Positions 33,676-47,600 of a stretch of DNA of 64,000 bases are shown here, piece by piece; within the stretch, counting starts at the first letter, position 1, and each line of letters opens with the position of its first letter. The translations under genes and the position numbers were made by a program. The stretch comes from Opitutaceae bacterium (GTDB taxonomy: Bacteria; Verrucomicrobiota; Verrucomicrobiia; Opitutales; Opitutaceae). Location of the stretch: positions 18,187-82,186 of the forward strand of contig SXSC01000282.1 in NCBI GenBank assembly GCA_005792355.1, given 5' to 3'. Under the pieces are notes generated by a model, which ran no database searches, was not told the origin of the DNA, and was given only the letters and a program-made list of their open reading frames with translations.

Positions 33676-35607
33676 ATGAAACGCATGCCCCAGCCGATTT
33701 TCCGTTTTGCCCTGCTGGCACTCTTGCCAGTCGCTCCGATCGTAGCCCAGCAACCGGCGCCCGTCACTCCGGCCGTGGAAGCGCCGGCCGCCCCGGCGGT
33801 CGTTCCGACGACGCCCGCGCCGGCCGCCGACTCCCCGGCGAATGCGCCGGCCCTCGCCGACAAGCCGGCGTCCGAGGCCGCAGCCACCGCCGCGGCGAAG
33901 CCCGCCGCTACTGGTGCCGACGCCGCCTCCAAGGGCAAGGATGCGGTGGGCCGCGACACGCTCTCGGTTGATTTTCCGGATGAGGACATTCGCAACATCC
34001 TGCGCAACGTCTCGGACCTTTTTGAATTGAACATCATCATGCCCGATGCGCTGCAGGGCAAGACCACGATCAAGCTGCGCGATGTCACCTGGCGCCAGAT
34101 TTTCGAAAGCGTCCTCCAGCCGGTGAGCTACACCTACAAGGAAGAGGGGAACATCATCAAGATCATCAGCAACGAAAGCCTCGCGCAGGAACCCACCTCC
34201 ACGGACGTATTCTTGGTCAACTACGCCAAGGCCGCCGATATTTTGCCCACGGTCTCCTCGCTGGTCGACGCGGCGGCCGGTGGCAAGATCGTGGTCGATT
34301 CGCGCAGCAACAGCCTTATCATCACCGAGCGCCCGTCGCGGATGAACCGCATCCGCCCGATTATCGAGCAACTCGACCGGGCGACGGACCAGGTGATGAT
34401 CGAGTCGAAATTCATCGAGGTGACGGACAGCGATGTGAAAAACATCGGGGTGAACTGGTCTTCGCTCGACAAATTCCAGATTGCGGCCGGCGGCCTGGGC
34501 GGCGCATTCAATCAGAATCGCGGGCAGGTCGGCAGCGACGGTTTCAACAGCACCCGGGGCACGACGGGGGTCAGGAGTGACGGAACCACACGCACGGGCT
34601 CCACTGGCACCACGGACGGGAGCACGACGACGAACAACGCTTCGCAGAATTCCGGTTCGACCAATACGGGCAGCGTCTCGTCGACCAACGGTACCGCCGC
34701 CTCGACGTCGACGACCGGCACCAGTGGCGGTCTCACGAATACGACAACCATCCAAGGCTCGACTGGCGTCACCAGTACGGTGACCAACGGCACAAACAAT
34801 GCGGTGACCGACGGCGTCACCAATGCGTTTAACAACCTGGCCTCGCTGGTGAACAACGACGGCACGGCCCGCAGTCTCAATGCGGTCTTCTCCGCGAGCG
34901 AGTTCAAGTTGATCCTGAGCGCGCTGCAGACGCAGAGCCAGGTGAAGATCGTCTCCAATCCGACGATCGTCACGCTCAACAACACCGAGGCCGTCATCAA
35001 CGTGGGCCAGGAACGCCCCATTCCCCGCTACCAGTACAACCAGCAGACCGGCAATCTCGAGGTCAACGGCTTCGATTTCAAACCGATCGGCGTCATTCTC
35101 AAGGTCACGCCGCAGGTGAATTCGCGGGGTTTCATCAAGCTGATGGTGGCCCCGGAAGTGAGCCAGTCGCTGAACAACGTGATTTTCAACGGCAATGCGA
35201 TTCCGATCATCGACACCCGTAAAACGAACACCCAGGTGTCGCTGCGCGACGGCTTCACGATGGGCATTGGCGGCCTCCTCACGGCTTCTTCTTCCGATAG
35301 CAACAACAAGGTTCCCATTCTTGGCTCAATTCCCCTCTTGGGCCGGCTGTTCAAGAGCGATTCGAAGCGAGTCGAGTCGACCAATCTGATCATCTTCATC
35401 ACCGCGAAGACGATCAGCGCCGAGGGCGCCTCCATCGAGCAGGTGTTCGACTCCGAGCGCGTCCGCCAGCTCAACCTCCGCCGCGAGGATCTCCCCGGCC
35501 ACCGTGACGGCTCCAATCCGTTCATTGGCGAGTCAAATTCCAGCGAAAAACCGGCCGCCAAGAAATCGTTCTTCCAAACTGCCCCTAAGGCGGAGACGAA
35601 GAAATGA
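33676..35607 (+). CDS. pilQ: PilQ-like secretin
   Basis: The ATG at 33676 (MKRMPQPIFRFALLALLPVAPIVA) gives 643 residues with a signal peptide. An Ala/Pro-rich segment (to about residue 92) precedes an STN/N0-like domain ('LSVDFPDEDIRNILRNVSDLFELNIIM') and an N1-type domain ('VDSRSNSLIITERPSRMNRIRPIIEQLD'). Residues about 288-385 are a Ser/Thr/Gly/Asn-rich insertion. The secretin domain follows: 'QVKIVSNPTIVTLNN', 'GVILKVTPQVN', 'DGFTMGIGGLL' and 'VPILGSIPLLGRLFKS', ending in 'STNLIIFITAKTI'. It forms the outer-membrane channel. The last codon overlaps an ATG that opens into the giant gene. Confidence 0.9.
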   Translation: MKRMPQPIFRFALLALLPVAPIVAQQPAPVTPAVEAPAAPAVVPTTPAPAADSPANAPALADKPASEAAATAAAKPAATGADAASKGKDAVGRDTLSVDFPDEDIRNILRNVSDLFELNIIMPDALQGKTTIKLRDVTWRQIFESVLQPVSYTYKEEGNIIKIISNESLAQEPTSTDVFLVNYAKAADILPTVSSLVDAAAGGKIVVDSRSNSLIITERPSRMNRIRPIIEQLDRATDQVMIESKFIEVTDSDVKNIGVNWSSLDKFQIAAGGLGGAFNQNRGQVGSDGFNSTRGTTGVRSDGTTRTGSTGTTDGSTTTNNASQNSGSTNTGSVSSTNGTAASTSTTGTSGGLTNTTTIQGSTGVTSTVTNGTNNAVTDGVTNAFNNLASLVNNDGTARSLNAVFSASEFKLILSALQTQSQVKIVSNPTIVTLNNTEAVINVGQERPIPRYQYNQQTGNLEVNGFDFKPIGVILKVTPQVNSRGFIKLMVAPEVSQSLNNVIFNGNAIPIIDTRKTNTQVSLRDGFTMGIGGLLTASSSDSNNKVPILGSIPLLGRLFKSDSKRVESTNLIIFITAKTISAEGASIEQVFDSERVRQLNLRREDLPGHRDGSNPFIGESNSSEKPAAKKSFFQTAPKAETKK

Positions 35608-35637
35608 ACGTGCAACCGCTCCCAATCTTTTTCCCAC

Positions 35638-35643
35638 GAGGTG
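35638..35643 (+). promoter_or_regulatory. Ribosome binding site that fixes the giant-gene start
   Basis: GAGGTG lies 5 bases before the ATG at 35649, directly ahead of a good signal peptide. This favours 35649 over the ATG at 35604, which overlaps the secretin stop. Confidence 0.7.
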
Positions 35644-35648
35644 TCTCC

Positions 35649-38600
35649 ATGAAACCTTGGCAACAATTCCTTCTCGCCGCGACCATCGGGGTCCTCAGCG
35701 CCGCGTCCGCGTTGGCGGCACCCGTCATCAGCCCGACCGGCGTCAGCGCCGCCGCGTCTTCGGTCGCACCGAATACCTCGATTGTGATCTCAATCTCGGC
35801 ATCCAATGCCGGTGCGGCCACCCCGGCTGACGACCACGCTGCCGGTGGCTCCGTCACCGGCATAGTGACCTTCACCCATCGGGTGACCGGGGCGACGATC
35901 ACGACCGGTTCGGTGGCGTTCACCAGCGCGGCAGCGGTCGCCGGTGCCGGTGGCACCGGCACGTACACCCGGAATTTCACCATTCCCACCATCACGTCGC
36001 AGGCCGGGGTTTACGATGCCTCCGTCACGCTCTCCGCCGCCAGCGCTGGAACGGCTTCGGGTTCCTTCACATCCTCGAGTGTCCTGACCGTCACGGGCAC
36101 GCCCGATTTCGACCTCACTGGCCTGACGTATCCCGCCGGCACCGCCTATCGCGGGGGCGACGTCATCGCGATGACGGTCAGCTACACCAACCGCACCTCG
36201 ACCAACGGCTCGTACAATGTGCCGTACGTCTCGAGCACCAACAGCAATGCCTCGTATTTCCGGATCGAGATCATCCTTTCGAGCAACCCGACGTTCGGCG
36301 ATGCAGACGACTTCCTGCTGACCTCGCACGACATTACCGCGTCGTCGTCCGCGCCGCTGAACGCCAACAGCACGAGCACGACGATTAACTGGAACCAGCT
36401 CCTGCCGGGAAATTTCGCCGGCTCATACTATGTGATGGCGAAGATCGACACGAACTCGGGGGTCACGGAAACGGTGGAGGCCGATCTCACGGACAATGGT
36501 AACAACATCTACTACTCGCCCGACAACAATGCCGCGCGCATCACTCTGCTCCCGACGAATTTTCCCACGGTCTACCGGACCAGTGCGAGCGGCAATGCCT
36601 TCAGCGACAACCCCTCGGTTTCGAGCGATGGGCGCTACACCGCGTTTGCCTCCGATGCGACGAATCTCGGTACGGGCGACACCAACGGGGTGCGCGACAT
36701 TTTTCTCTACGACAACCAGACGGCGACCGTCCGGAAAATCAGCCTCTCGCAGCAAGGCAGCCAGACGAACAGTGCCTCCAACAACCCGGCGATTTCCGGC
36801 AACGGCACCTATGTCGCCTTCTCCTCGGATGCGACGAACCTGATTACGAGCGACACCAATGGCTTCAGCGAAATTTACGTGGTCAATGTCCTGACGGGTA
36901 CGCTGGCCCGCATGAGTCTGGCCAGCGACGGCACGCAGGCCAACGGCGGCAGTTTCAAGCCCGCGATCAGCACCACCGGGCGCTATGTGGCGTTTGAATC
37001 GACCGCGACCAACCTGATCGCCGCCGGCACGACGGCGGGCGTGACTCACATTTACCTGCGCGACCGCGACGTGAGTGGCAGCGGCACCTTCGATACCGCG
37101 GGCAACGTTTCGACGGTGTTGATCTCGCAGACCACGGGTGGCACGGCCGGCAACGGTAACAGCATTCAGGCCAGCATCAGCGGCGGCGGACAGTACGTCG
37201 CGTTCGCCTCCGATGCGACCAACCTGGGCGGGACGGTCACGTCGGGCATTCGCAACATCTACTTGCGCGATGTTACCACCCCTACCACGACGCTGGTCTC
37301 GTTCGACACCGGTGCCGGCGCGGCCGATGGCTCGAGCCGCGCTCCGTCGATCAATCAAAACAACGGTGTGACCACTGGCAACTTCGCCGACGGTCGCTAT
37401 ATTGCCTTCGGTTCGGTGGCGACCGATTTGATCGCGTCGGACACCAACGGCGTATCCGATATCTTCGTTTACGACCGGGTGGCCGCCACGATTTCCCGGG
37501 CCAGCGTCGATACGAACGGAGTGCAGGGCGGCGATCCCTCGGCCACCACGGCGCAGCAGCTTGGCAGCATCAACCCGAGCATCAGTTCCACCGGTCGCTA
37601 CCTGGCGTTTTCGTCGCTGGTGGCCAATTTCTCCCGCGGAGATTCGGTTGGCCAGTACCAAGGAAGCGGCGCGACCGCCACGGCCTCGCTGACCTTGGGC
37701 GCCGTCTCGTCGATCGCGGTTACCGCGAACGGCACTCTGTACAGCCAGTCGAGCGTGCCCTCAGTGATTATCTTTGGCGGGGGCGGCAGCGGAGCCACGG
37801 CCACCGCCACAGTGAGCGCCGCTGGCCTCGTCACAGGTATCGCCGTGACCGCCGGCGGCTCGGGTTACACGAGCGCGCCGTCCGTCGTGGTTGCGTCCGA
37901 TGCCAACACGTCGCTCGACGTTTTCGTCGCTGATCGTGATTCGGGTGGTACCGTCACCAGTGGCGCGGGCACCTTGGGCACCGGGGGCAATATCGCGACG
38001 ACGATGGCGAGTGTGAACCGCTTCGGCTATCAGACAGGCGGCCTGCTGGGTACGCCCAGCACCGCGGCTTCGGATGTTTATCCGGTCATCAGTGGCGACG
38101 GTCGCTGGGTCGCGTTTCCCTCGGATGCGGAAAACACCGGCGGCATCGTGCACAATGCAACTAATCGCTCTTCGCCGGACTCTAATACCTTCCGCGATGT
38201 GTTCTTGCACGACCGCCGGATCAATGCGCTCCCGTCCGCGACCACTCCGCCGAGCGTTTCGATCACAAGCCCGATCACGGGCACGACTTATCCCGTCAAC
38301 AGCGCGCTCACACTCGTCGGCAGCGCGAGTGCGCCGGCTGGCACGATTGCGAGCGTGCAGTTCTTCGTGAACGGCACGAGCCTCGCGACCGATACGACGT
38401 TCCCCTACAACGCGACCTGGACACCGACGGCGGTGGGCACGTTTGCGCTGAGCGCGCTGGTCACCGACTCGTTTGGCAATCAGGCCGTCTCGAGCAACGT
38501 AAACGTCACGATTTCGGCTGTGAGCCCGAACTCACCGACGGTCAGCATTTCGTCGCCGGCGGCGGGCGCCTCGCTGTTCGCCAACTCCGCGACGACGATT

Positions 38601-41600
38601 TCGGCCACGGCGGCCGACAGTACCACGGACACGACCGGTACGATTGCCAGTGTGGCGTTTTATGCGACAAACGTGCTCATTGGCACGGACACAACTTTTC
38701 CGTACAGCGTTGCGTTCACACCGACCGCGACCGGCACGTATACGTTGACCGCGGTCGCGACGGACAACGGCGGCAATCAAACCACGAGCGCCGGCGTAAA
38801 CGTTTCCGTCACCAACCTCACAGCGCCCGCGATCAGCATCACTTCGCCCACGCCGGTTCAAATCAACTCCGCCACGACGATCACCGCCACCGCGACGTCG
38901 GGCGGTTCCATTGCCAGTGTTCAGTTCCTGGCCAACGGAACCTTACTTGGCACCACCACGGCCTCCCCCTTCACGTTTTCGTGGACTCCGACCGCTGCGG
39001 GTACCTATACTTTGACTGCCGTTGCAACCGACAATCTCGGATCGCAGACCACTTCCGCGGGCATCAGCGTCGTGGTCAGTGCCGGCACATCGCCGGTGGT
39101 GAGCATCTCCTCGCCGTCGGCCGGCACGATTTCGGTTAATAACACCCAGACCATCACCGCCACCGCCACCGACTCCACCGATGGCACACCGGTGACGGTA
39201 CAGTTCTTTGTCAACGGCTTGTCACTCGGTCCCGACACCGTATTTCCGTATACGGCGTCGTGGACGCCGACCACCGCCGGTATTTTCTCACTGCTTGCGG
39301 TCGCCACCGACAATCTCGGCAACCGGACGACGTCGTCGGCTGTGTCCATGACGGTCAGTTCCGGAACCGCGCCCTCGGGTGTCGCGATCTCGTCGCCGTC
39401 GGCGGGCGCTGCGATTGCGAACGGCTCGTCCAACACAATCACCGCCACCGCCACCGCCAATTCCGGCACGATCGTGAGTGTGCAGTTTTTTGCCAATGGC
39501 GTGACCTTGGGTTCGGATACGACTTTTCCCTACACGGCGACGTTTACGCCGGTCGCCAACGGCAGCCACTCGCTGACCGCGATGGCGACGGATACACTCG
39601 GGAACCAGACGACGAGCGCGGCGGTCGCGGTAACGGTCGCGGCGAACGCCTCGCCATCTTTCACTTCACTGACGCCGGCCAACGGCGCCTCGGTCGGGGT
39701 GGGATCGGCGAACACGGTGACCGCGGTTGTCGCCGACACCGACGGCACGATCGCGAGTGTGCAGTTTTTCGTGAACGGCACCTCGATCGGCACCGATGCC
39801 ACGTCGCCTTACACCGTCACGTGGACTCCGACGCTCGCGGGAAGCTATTCGCTCACGGCGCTTGTCACGGACAACCTTGGCGCCACGACCACGTCGTCGA
39901 CCAACACGGTCACCGTGACGGGTGGCAACCAACCCACCGTGACGATTAACGCGCCGACCACCGGTTCATCCTGGGCCGTCAACTCCACCGCAACGGTTAC
40001 GGCCACGGCGACCGCGGTCACCGGGACGATTGCGAGCGTGCAGTTCTTCGCGAACAGCGTTTCACTGGGTACGGACACGGTGTTCCCGTACACGGCCTCA
40101 TGGTTGCCGACGGCCACTGGCACCTACTCGCTGACGGCTCTCACGACGGACACGGCTGGCAACCAGGCGACAAGCTCGGCTGTAAGCGTCACGGTCGCGG
40201 CCAACCAGGTGCCGGCCTTCACCTCCCTCACTCCTGCCAACGGGGCTTCCGTGGGAGTCGGTTCTTCGAACACCGTGACGGCGGTCGTCACTGACCCCGA
40301 CGGCACCGTTGCCAGCGTACAGTTCTTCGCGAATGGGGTTTCCCTCGGCACCGACTCAAGTTCGCCCTACACCGCTTCATGGGTTCCGACCATTGCGGGC
40401 AGCTATACGATCACCGCTGCCGTGACCGATAACCTTGGCGTGACCACGACGTCATCGACGAACACCGTCACCGTGACCGGTGGCAACGCCCCGACTGCGA
40501 CCGTCACAGCGCCGACCACCGGGTCTTCAATCGCAGTCAACTCCTCGACCACGCTCACCGCGACGGCCACGGCGGCCACGGGAACGATTGCGAGTGTGCA
40601 GTTCCTCGCCAACAGCGTGGCCATCAGTACCGACACCACGTTCCCCTACTCCGCGACGTTTTCCCCGACCGCCAACGGGACTTATGCGATCACCGCGCTG
40701 GCGACCGACACGGCCGGCAATCAGGCGACCAGTTCGGCGGTCAGTGTGACGGTCGCTTCCAATGCCTCGCCCACGGTCAGCATCACGGCTCCGCTCACCG
40801 GTGCCACCGTCGGTGTTGGATCTTCGAATACAATTGCCGCGACTGCCGCCGATACCGACGGATCGATTGCGAGCGTCCAGTTCCTGATCAACGGCACCGC
40901 GTTGAGCACTGATACCACTTCGCCCTATACCGCGACTTGGACGCCGACGATTCGTGGCAGCTACTCCCTCACCACCATCGCAACCGACAACCTGGGTGCC
41001 ACCACGACCTCGTCCACGATCAGTGTGACAGTAACAGGCGGCAACGAACCGTCCGTCGCGATTTCCTCGCCGACCACCGGTTCCGCCCTGGCGGTCAATT
41101 CCAGCACCACGGTAACTGCCACCGCGACTCCCGTCACTGGCACCATCGCGAGCGTGCAGTTCTTTGCCAACGGCGGGTCCCTCGGTACCGACACGACGTT
41201 CCCGTATACGGCGACCTTCGCCCCTACCGCCAACGGCACCTACTCGCTGACGGCGGTGGCCACTGACACCGCCGGTAACCAAGCCACCAGTTCCGCCGCG
41301 AGTGTGACGGTGGCCGCGAACGTCTCGCCTTCTTTCACTTCGCTGACGCCGGCCAACCTTGCCTCCGTTGGGGTGGGTTCGGCGAACACGGTGACGGCGG
41401 TTGTCGCCGATACCGATGGCACGATTGCGAGTGTCCAGTTCCTCGTCAACGGGGTCTCGCTCGGGACGGACCCATCGTCGCCTTACACCGTCACGTGGAC
41501 TCCGACGTTGGCGGGCAGCTATTCCCTCACGGCCGTCGTTACCGACAACCTCGGTGCGACCACGACATCGTCGACGAATACGATTACCGTGACCGGCGGC

Positions 41601-44600
41601 AACGCTCCGACCGTTTCTGCGCCAACGACGGGCTCCAGCCTGGCGGTGAATTCGAGCGCCGCGGTGACCGCGACCGCGACTGCCGCCACGGGTACGATTG
41701 CGAGCGTGCAGTTCTTTGCCAACGGGGTCTCGCTGGGCGCGGCCGACACTTCCTTCCCGTACACCGCGACCTTCACCCCGACGGCCAACGGCACCTACTC
41801 GCTCACCGCCACCGCGACTGACACTGCGGGGAATTCGGCGACAAGTTCCGCCACCACGGTTACGGTCGCCGCCAACCAATCACCTGCGGTCACGATCGGC
41901 GCGCCGCTTACCGGTGCCACGGTCGGCGTGGGTTCGAGCAACACGTTTTCCGCCACGGCAACCGACGCCGACGGCACGATCGTCAGCGTGCAGTTCCTCG
42001 CCAACGGCGTCGCGGTCGGCACCGATACCACGTTCCCGTATTCGGTCACGTGGACTCCGACGGTGGCTGGGGCGATCTCCCTGACCGCGATCGCGACGGA
42101 CAATCTCGGTGCCACCACGACCTCGGCGACCATTTCCGTCACCGTGTCCGGCGGCAACGCGCCGTCGGTCAGTGTCACCTCGCCGTCGGCCGGCGCCGCC
42201 GTGGCCAATGGCTCGACCAACACACTCACCGCCACCGCCACCGCCGCCACCGGCACGATTGCCAGCGTGCAGTTCTTTGCCAATGGCGTATCGCTCGGAA
42301 CGGATACCACCTTCCCGTACACGGCGACATGGACGCCGACGGCCAATGGCACGATTTCGCTCACGGCGCTCGCGATCGACACCGCCGGCAATCAGGCCAC
42401 CAGCTCCGCCGTGAGTGCGACCGTGGCTGCGAACGCGTCGCCGTCCTTTACGTCGCTGACGCCGGCCGGCGGCGCCTCCGTTGGGGTGGGTTCGGTGAAC
42501 ACGGTGACCGCGGTCGTCGCCGACACCGATGGCACGATTGCGAGTGTGCAGTTTCTCGTGAACGGCGTCTCGATCGGGACCGACACGACTTCGGCTTATA
42601 CCGCCACGTGGACTCCGACGCTGGCAGGCAGCTACTCCCTCACCGCCGTCGTCACCGATAACCTCGGTGCCACCACGACTTCGTCGACCAACACGGTCAC
42701 CGTCACGGGCGGCAATGCCCCGACGGTCGCAATCGCTTCACCCGCCACCGGATCGACGATACTCGCAAACTCCACCCAGACCATCGTCGTCTCCGCCACG
42801 GCGGTCACCGGCACCATCACCCAGGTTGAATTCTTCGACAACGGCACGTCGCTCGGCGCTGATGTGACGTATCCCTACAACGCCAGCTGGACACCGACTG
42901 CGACCGGCACGCATGTGCTCACCGCCATCGCCACCGATTCGGCCGGCAACCGGGCGACGAGCGCATCGGTCTCCATCACGGTTGCGACGATCAGCACGAC
43001 CTTCCCGACCGTGAGCATTTCTTCTCCTGCCGCCGGAGCTGCGGTGGTGGTGGGATTTCCGACCACCATTTCCGCCACCGCTGCTGACTCCGACGGAACG
43101 ATCTCGTTCGTCGAGTTCTTCGCCAATGGCAGCTCCGTCGGAGTCGATACCACCGGCTTGTATCGCGGGTCGTTCACGCCGCTCAGCGCGGGCGATTATG
43201 TGCTGACCGCTGTCGCGGTCGACAACAACGGCAACCGGACGACGAGTGCGACGGTCACCGTCTCGGCCTCCAACGCCGGTGCGCCGTCCGTCAGCATCTC
43301 CAGTCCGACCACTGGCGACACTTACACGGTCGGCAGTGCCATCAGCCTTTCGAGCTCCGCCGCGCTGGGCAGTGGGGTTGTCGTGGGCGTGGAGTACTTT
43401 GCCAACGGGGTTGCACTCACCTCGATTCAAACACCATCAGTCGGCCAGGGTGGCATACCGTTCTACAACTTTACCTGGACGCCTGCGGCGGCTGGCACCT
43501 ATGTGTTCACGGCCGCTGCGTCTGACGCAGCCGGAAATCGGACCATTTCGGCGCCGATTACTGTCACCGTAACCAACATCGCCGCGCCGACCGTGGCCGT
43601 TACGAGCCCCGCCGCCGCCGCCACCCTGGCGGTGAATACCACGCGGACCCTCACCGCCACCGCCGCTTCCGCGGCAGGATCGATCAGCCAGGTGGAGTTC
43701 TTTGTGAACGGCGCCAGCGTGGGCGTTGACACCACGTTCCCGTACACCGGGACGTGGACCCCGACCTCGCCCGGCACGTATGCGTTGCGCGCCGTGGCGC
43801 GCGACAACCTCGGCAACCTGACGACGTCAGCCGCGATCAGTGTGAGCGTCACCTCCGGCACGGCTCCCACCGTGAGCGTCACCGCCCCAACTGCCGCGTC
43901 GAACGTTTCAGTCAACGCTGCGACCACCCTCACCGCCACCGCGACCGCCAACACTGGCACCATCGCAAGCGTGCAATTTTTCGCCAATGGCCTGTCGCAG
44001 GGGACTGATACGGTGTTCCCCTACACCGCAAGTTGGACGCCGACGGCACTCGGTACTTATTTGCTGACTGCGCTCGCGACGGACACGGTTGGAAATCAGA
44101 CGACGTCGGCGGCCATTACAGTTTCGGTGATCGATCCGGCCGCCGCCCCGTCCGTCAGTGTGACGAGCCCAACCGCCGGCACCACTGTCACAGGAGCCAC
44201 GACGATTACGGCGAGCGCCACGCCAATTGGCGCTGCGACGATTGCCAGCGTGCAGTTCTTCGCCAGCGGAGTGTCGCTTGGCACCGACGCCACCTCACCG
44301 TACAGCGTCGCGTGGACGCCGACGACGGCGGGAAGTGTCACTCTGACCGCAGTGGCGACCGACAGTCTCGGGCTACAGTCGACCTCTGCGAGCGTGGCTG
44401 TCACGGTCACCCTCGGAACGCCGCCCACCGTGTCGATTACCGCTCCGACTTCGGGCAGCACGGTGAACCGGAGCACGGCGGTCGCCGTCACGGCCAACGC
44501 CGCCGATGCCGACGGCACGATCGCCAGCGTGCAGTTCTTCGCCGACGGCACCGCGATCGGCACCGATACGGTTGCGCCTTACTCGGTGACCTGGACTCCC

Positions 44601-47600
44601 ACGGCCAACGGAAGCGTCGTCCTCACGGCGCGGGCGACAGACAATCAAGGCAATGTGGTCACTTCCTCCAGCGTGACGGTTTCCGTCGCCACCGGACAGC
44701 CTCCCGTGGTCACCATCACGGCACCGCTCGATTTGACGCCGGTCAACAATACGCAGGCCACGACGCTTACGGCGACCGCGACCGATGCGGACGGCTCGAT
44801 TGCGAGCGTGAGGTTTGTCGCCAACGGCGTGACCGTCGGCACGGCGCTCACCTCTCCGTATTCCGTTTCGTGGACGCCTGGTGTCGTCGGTAATTTTAAT
44901 GTCACCGCGGTCGCCACGGACAATCTCGGCAACACCACGACCTCCGCCTCGATCAAAATCTACTCGGCGGCGGCGCCGTCAATCAGCGTTTCCGGTGCTT
45001 CTGTGAGCCCGGCGGGCGCCAAGCCTGGCGAGTCAATCGCGGTCGCGGTCAGCGTGGTCAACGCCAGCTTCACCAACGTCGTCGACAACGTCTCCAACAA
45101 TATCGTCCCGACGGCGACGCCGGCGAATCAATGGGCGGTCGGCGGCACCGCGACGTTTAACCTGACGTTCACCCATGCGGTCACCGGCGATACCTTCACC
45201 CGCAATGGAATCACCGGCTCGGTGAGCACCGCCGTTCCCGGGAAGGACGGCACCGGCACCGTGACCGTCAACACCACCGTTCCGACTTCGACAACGCAGG
45301 CCGGTGGATACAAGATCTCTGCCACCCTCGTGAGTGCCACCGGCAGTGGTGTCACCGTGGGAACTCCCGCCTCGTTTTCCTCGTCACTCGCGGCCCTCAC
45401 GGTCACCGGCAAGCCCGACTTGGTTATTACCGCCCTCACCTATCCCGCAGGCACAGCCTACAAGGGTGGCGACATCATCGCGATGACGGTCTCGTACAAC
45501 AATCCCGTCACGAGTCCCGGCGGAGTGAACAATGTGCCGTATGTGCCGTCGATCAATGGCGACGGCTCGTTTGCGCGCATCGAGGTCATCCTGTCGAGCA
45601 ATCCCACCTTCGGAGACAGTGATGACTTCTTGCTCACTTCCCACGATCTCAGTTCCACGATTTTGGCCAATGGCACCAATACGACGATCAGCTGGAATCA
45701 GCTTCTCCCCGGCAATTACGTTGGCTCGTTCTATGTGATGGCCAGGATCGACTCGCTCAACCGCGTGTCGGAGACGGTGGACAACGATTTGTCGCTCAAC
45801 GGCAACAACACGTGGTTCAACGAGACCGACGCCGCGCGGATTTCGATTCTGCCCGCCAACTTCCCGACCGTCTACTGGGCGAGCCCGGGCAGCAATGGCT
45901 TCAGCGACAATCCCGCCATCTCGGGCTCCGGGCGTTACGTCGCCTTCGCCTCTGACTCGACGACTCTCGGTACGGGCGACAGCAACACAACGCGGGACAT
46001 CTTCCTCTTCGATAGCCAGACCTCGTTGGTCCGCCGTATCAATCTGTCGCTGCAAGGCCAGCAGGCCAACGGGCCCTCGAACCAGCCGGCGATTTCATCC
46101 GACGGCGGGTTTGTGGCGTTCTCCTCCGAGGCGACCAACCTCGTGCTGGGTGACACTAATGGATTCAGCGACATCTTTGTGGTCAATACATTGACTGGTG
46201 CCATCTCGCGCGAAAGCGTCGACAGCTCCCTTGGCCAGGCGAACGGCTCGAATTTCAAGCCCGCGATCAGTTCGGATGGCCGTTATGTCGTCTTCGAATC
46301 CACCGCGACCAACCTCGTCGCCACGCCGGTTGTCGCGTCCGGTGTCACACACATCTATCGTCGTGATCGCACCACGGGTACAACGGTTCTCGTTTCCCAG
46401 ACTTCCGGTGGAGTTATTGCCAACGGCAACAGTTTGCAGGCGACAGTGAGCGGCGACGGCCAGTTTGTGGCCTTTGCGTCCGACGCCACCAACCTTGTGG
46501 CCGGCGACGTCAACGGTGTGCGCGACATCTTCCTGCGCGATGTCACCGGTGGCTCGACCATCCGCGTCAGCGTTTCCTCCGGCGGCGTTGCCGGCAACGG
46601 CGCGAGCCGCGCGCCGTCGATCAATCGCAATCCGGGGGTGGCCACCGACGGTCGCTACATCGCTTTCGGTTCCGAGGCGACAAACTTGGTCGCGGGAGAT
46701 TCCAACGGCGTGTCCGATATTTTCGTCTATGACCGCGTCGCCGCCACGACCGTGCGGGTCAGCGTTTCGAGCGCCGGCGTCGAGGCCACCGATCCTTCCG
46801 CCGCCGGCCTCAAACTCGGCAGCATCAATCCGAGCATCAGCTCCACCGGCCGCTATGTGACGTTTGCCTCGCTCGCCAACAATCTCGCCACCGGCGATGC
46901 CGATGGCCGCGTCGCCACTCCCGCAGTCGATTCGAACAGCGCGGTCGACGTTTTTGTGCATGACCGCGATTTCGATGCCGATGGCATTTTCGACGAGACC
47001 GGCCCCACCGACCGCTCGACCACGCTCGTCAGCGTAAACCGCTTCGGCTACCAGACGCTCAGTCTTCTCGGCACTCCGAGCACCTCGGCTTCCGATATCT
47101 ATCCGGTGATCAGCGATGACGGCCGTTGGGTCGCGTTGCCGTCCGATGCCGAAAACACCGCCGGTCTGGTCCATGGCGCCACTAACCGCACGTCGCCTGA
47201 TTCGAATGCCTTCCGCGACATCTTCCTGCATGATCGTCGCATCAACGCCGTCGGTGCTCCCGGTACGCCGCCCACTGTCACCATTACGAGCCCCGGCACG
47301 GGAACCTCCGTCCTCGTGAACAACGCCGTTCCAGTCACCGCGAGCGCGACCACGACCAATGGCGTGGTCGCCAGCGTCCAGTTCTTTGTCAACGGCGTCA
47401 GCGTCGGCACCGACACCACCTTCCCCTACGGCACAACGTGGACCCCGGCCGCCACCGGATCCTACACTCTCACCGCGCTGGTCACCGACAGCTTTGGCAA
47501 CCTGGGTGTCTCGTCCAACATCGCCCTGACCGTCAACGCCGCGCCTAGCGTCGGTATCACGGCGCCGGCGGCCGGCGCTCTCCTCTCGGTCAATGTGGCC

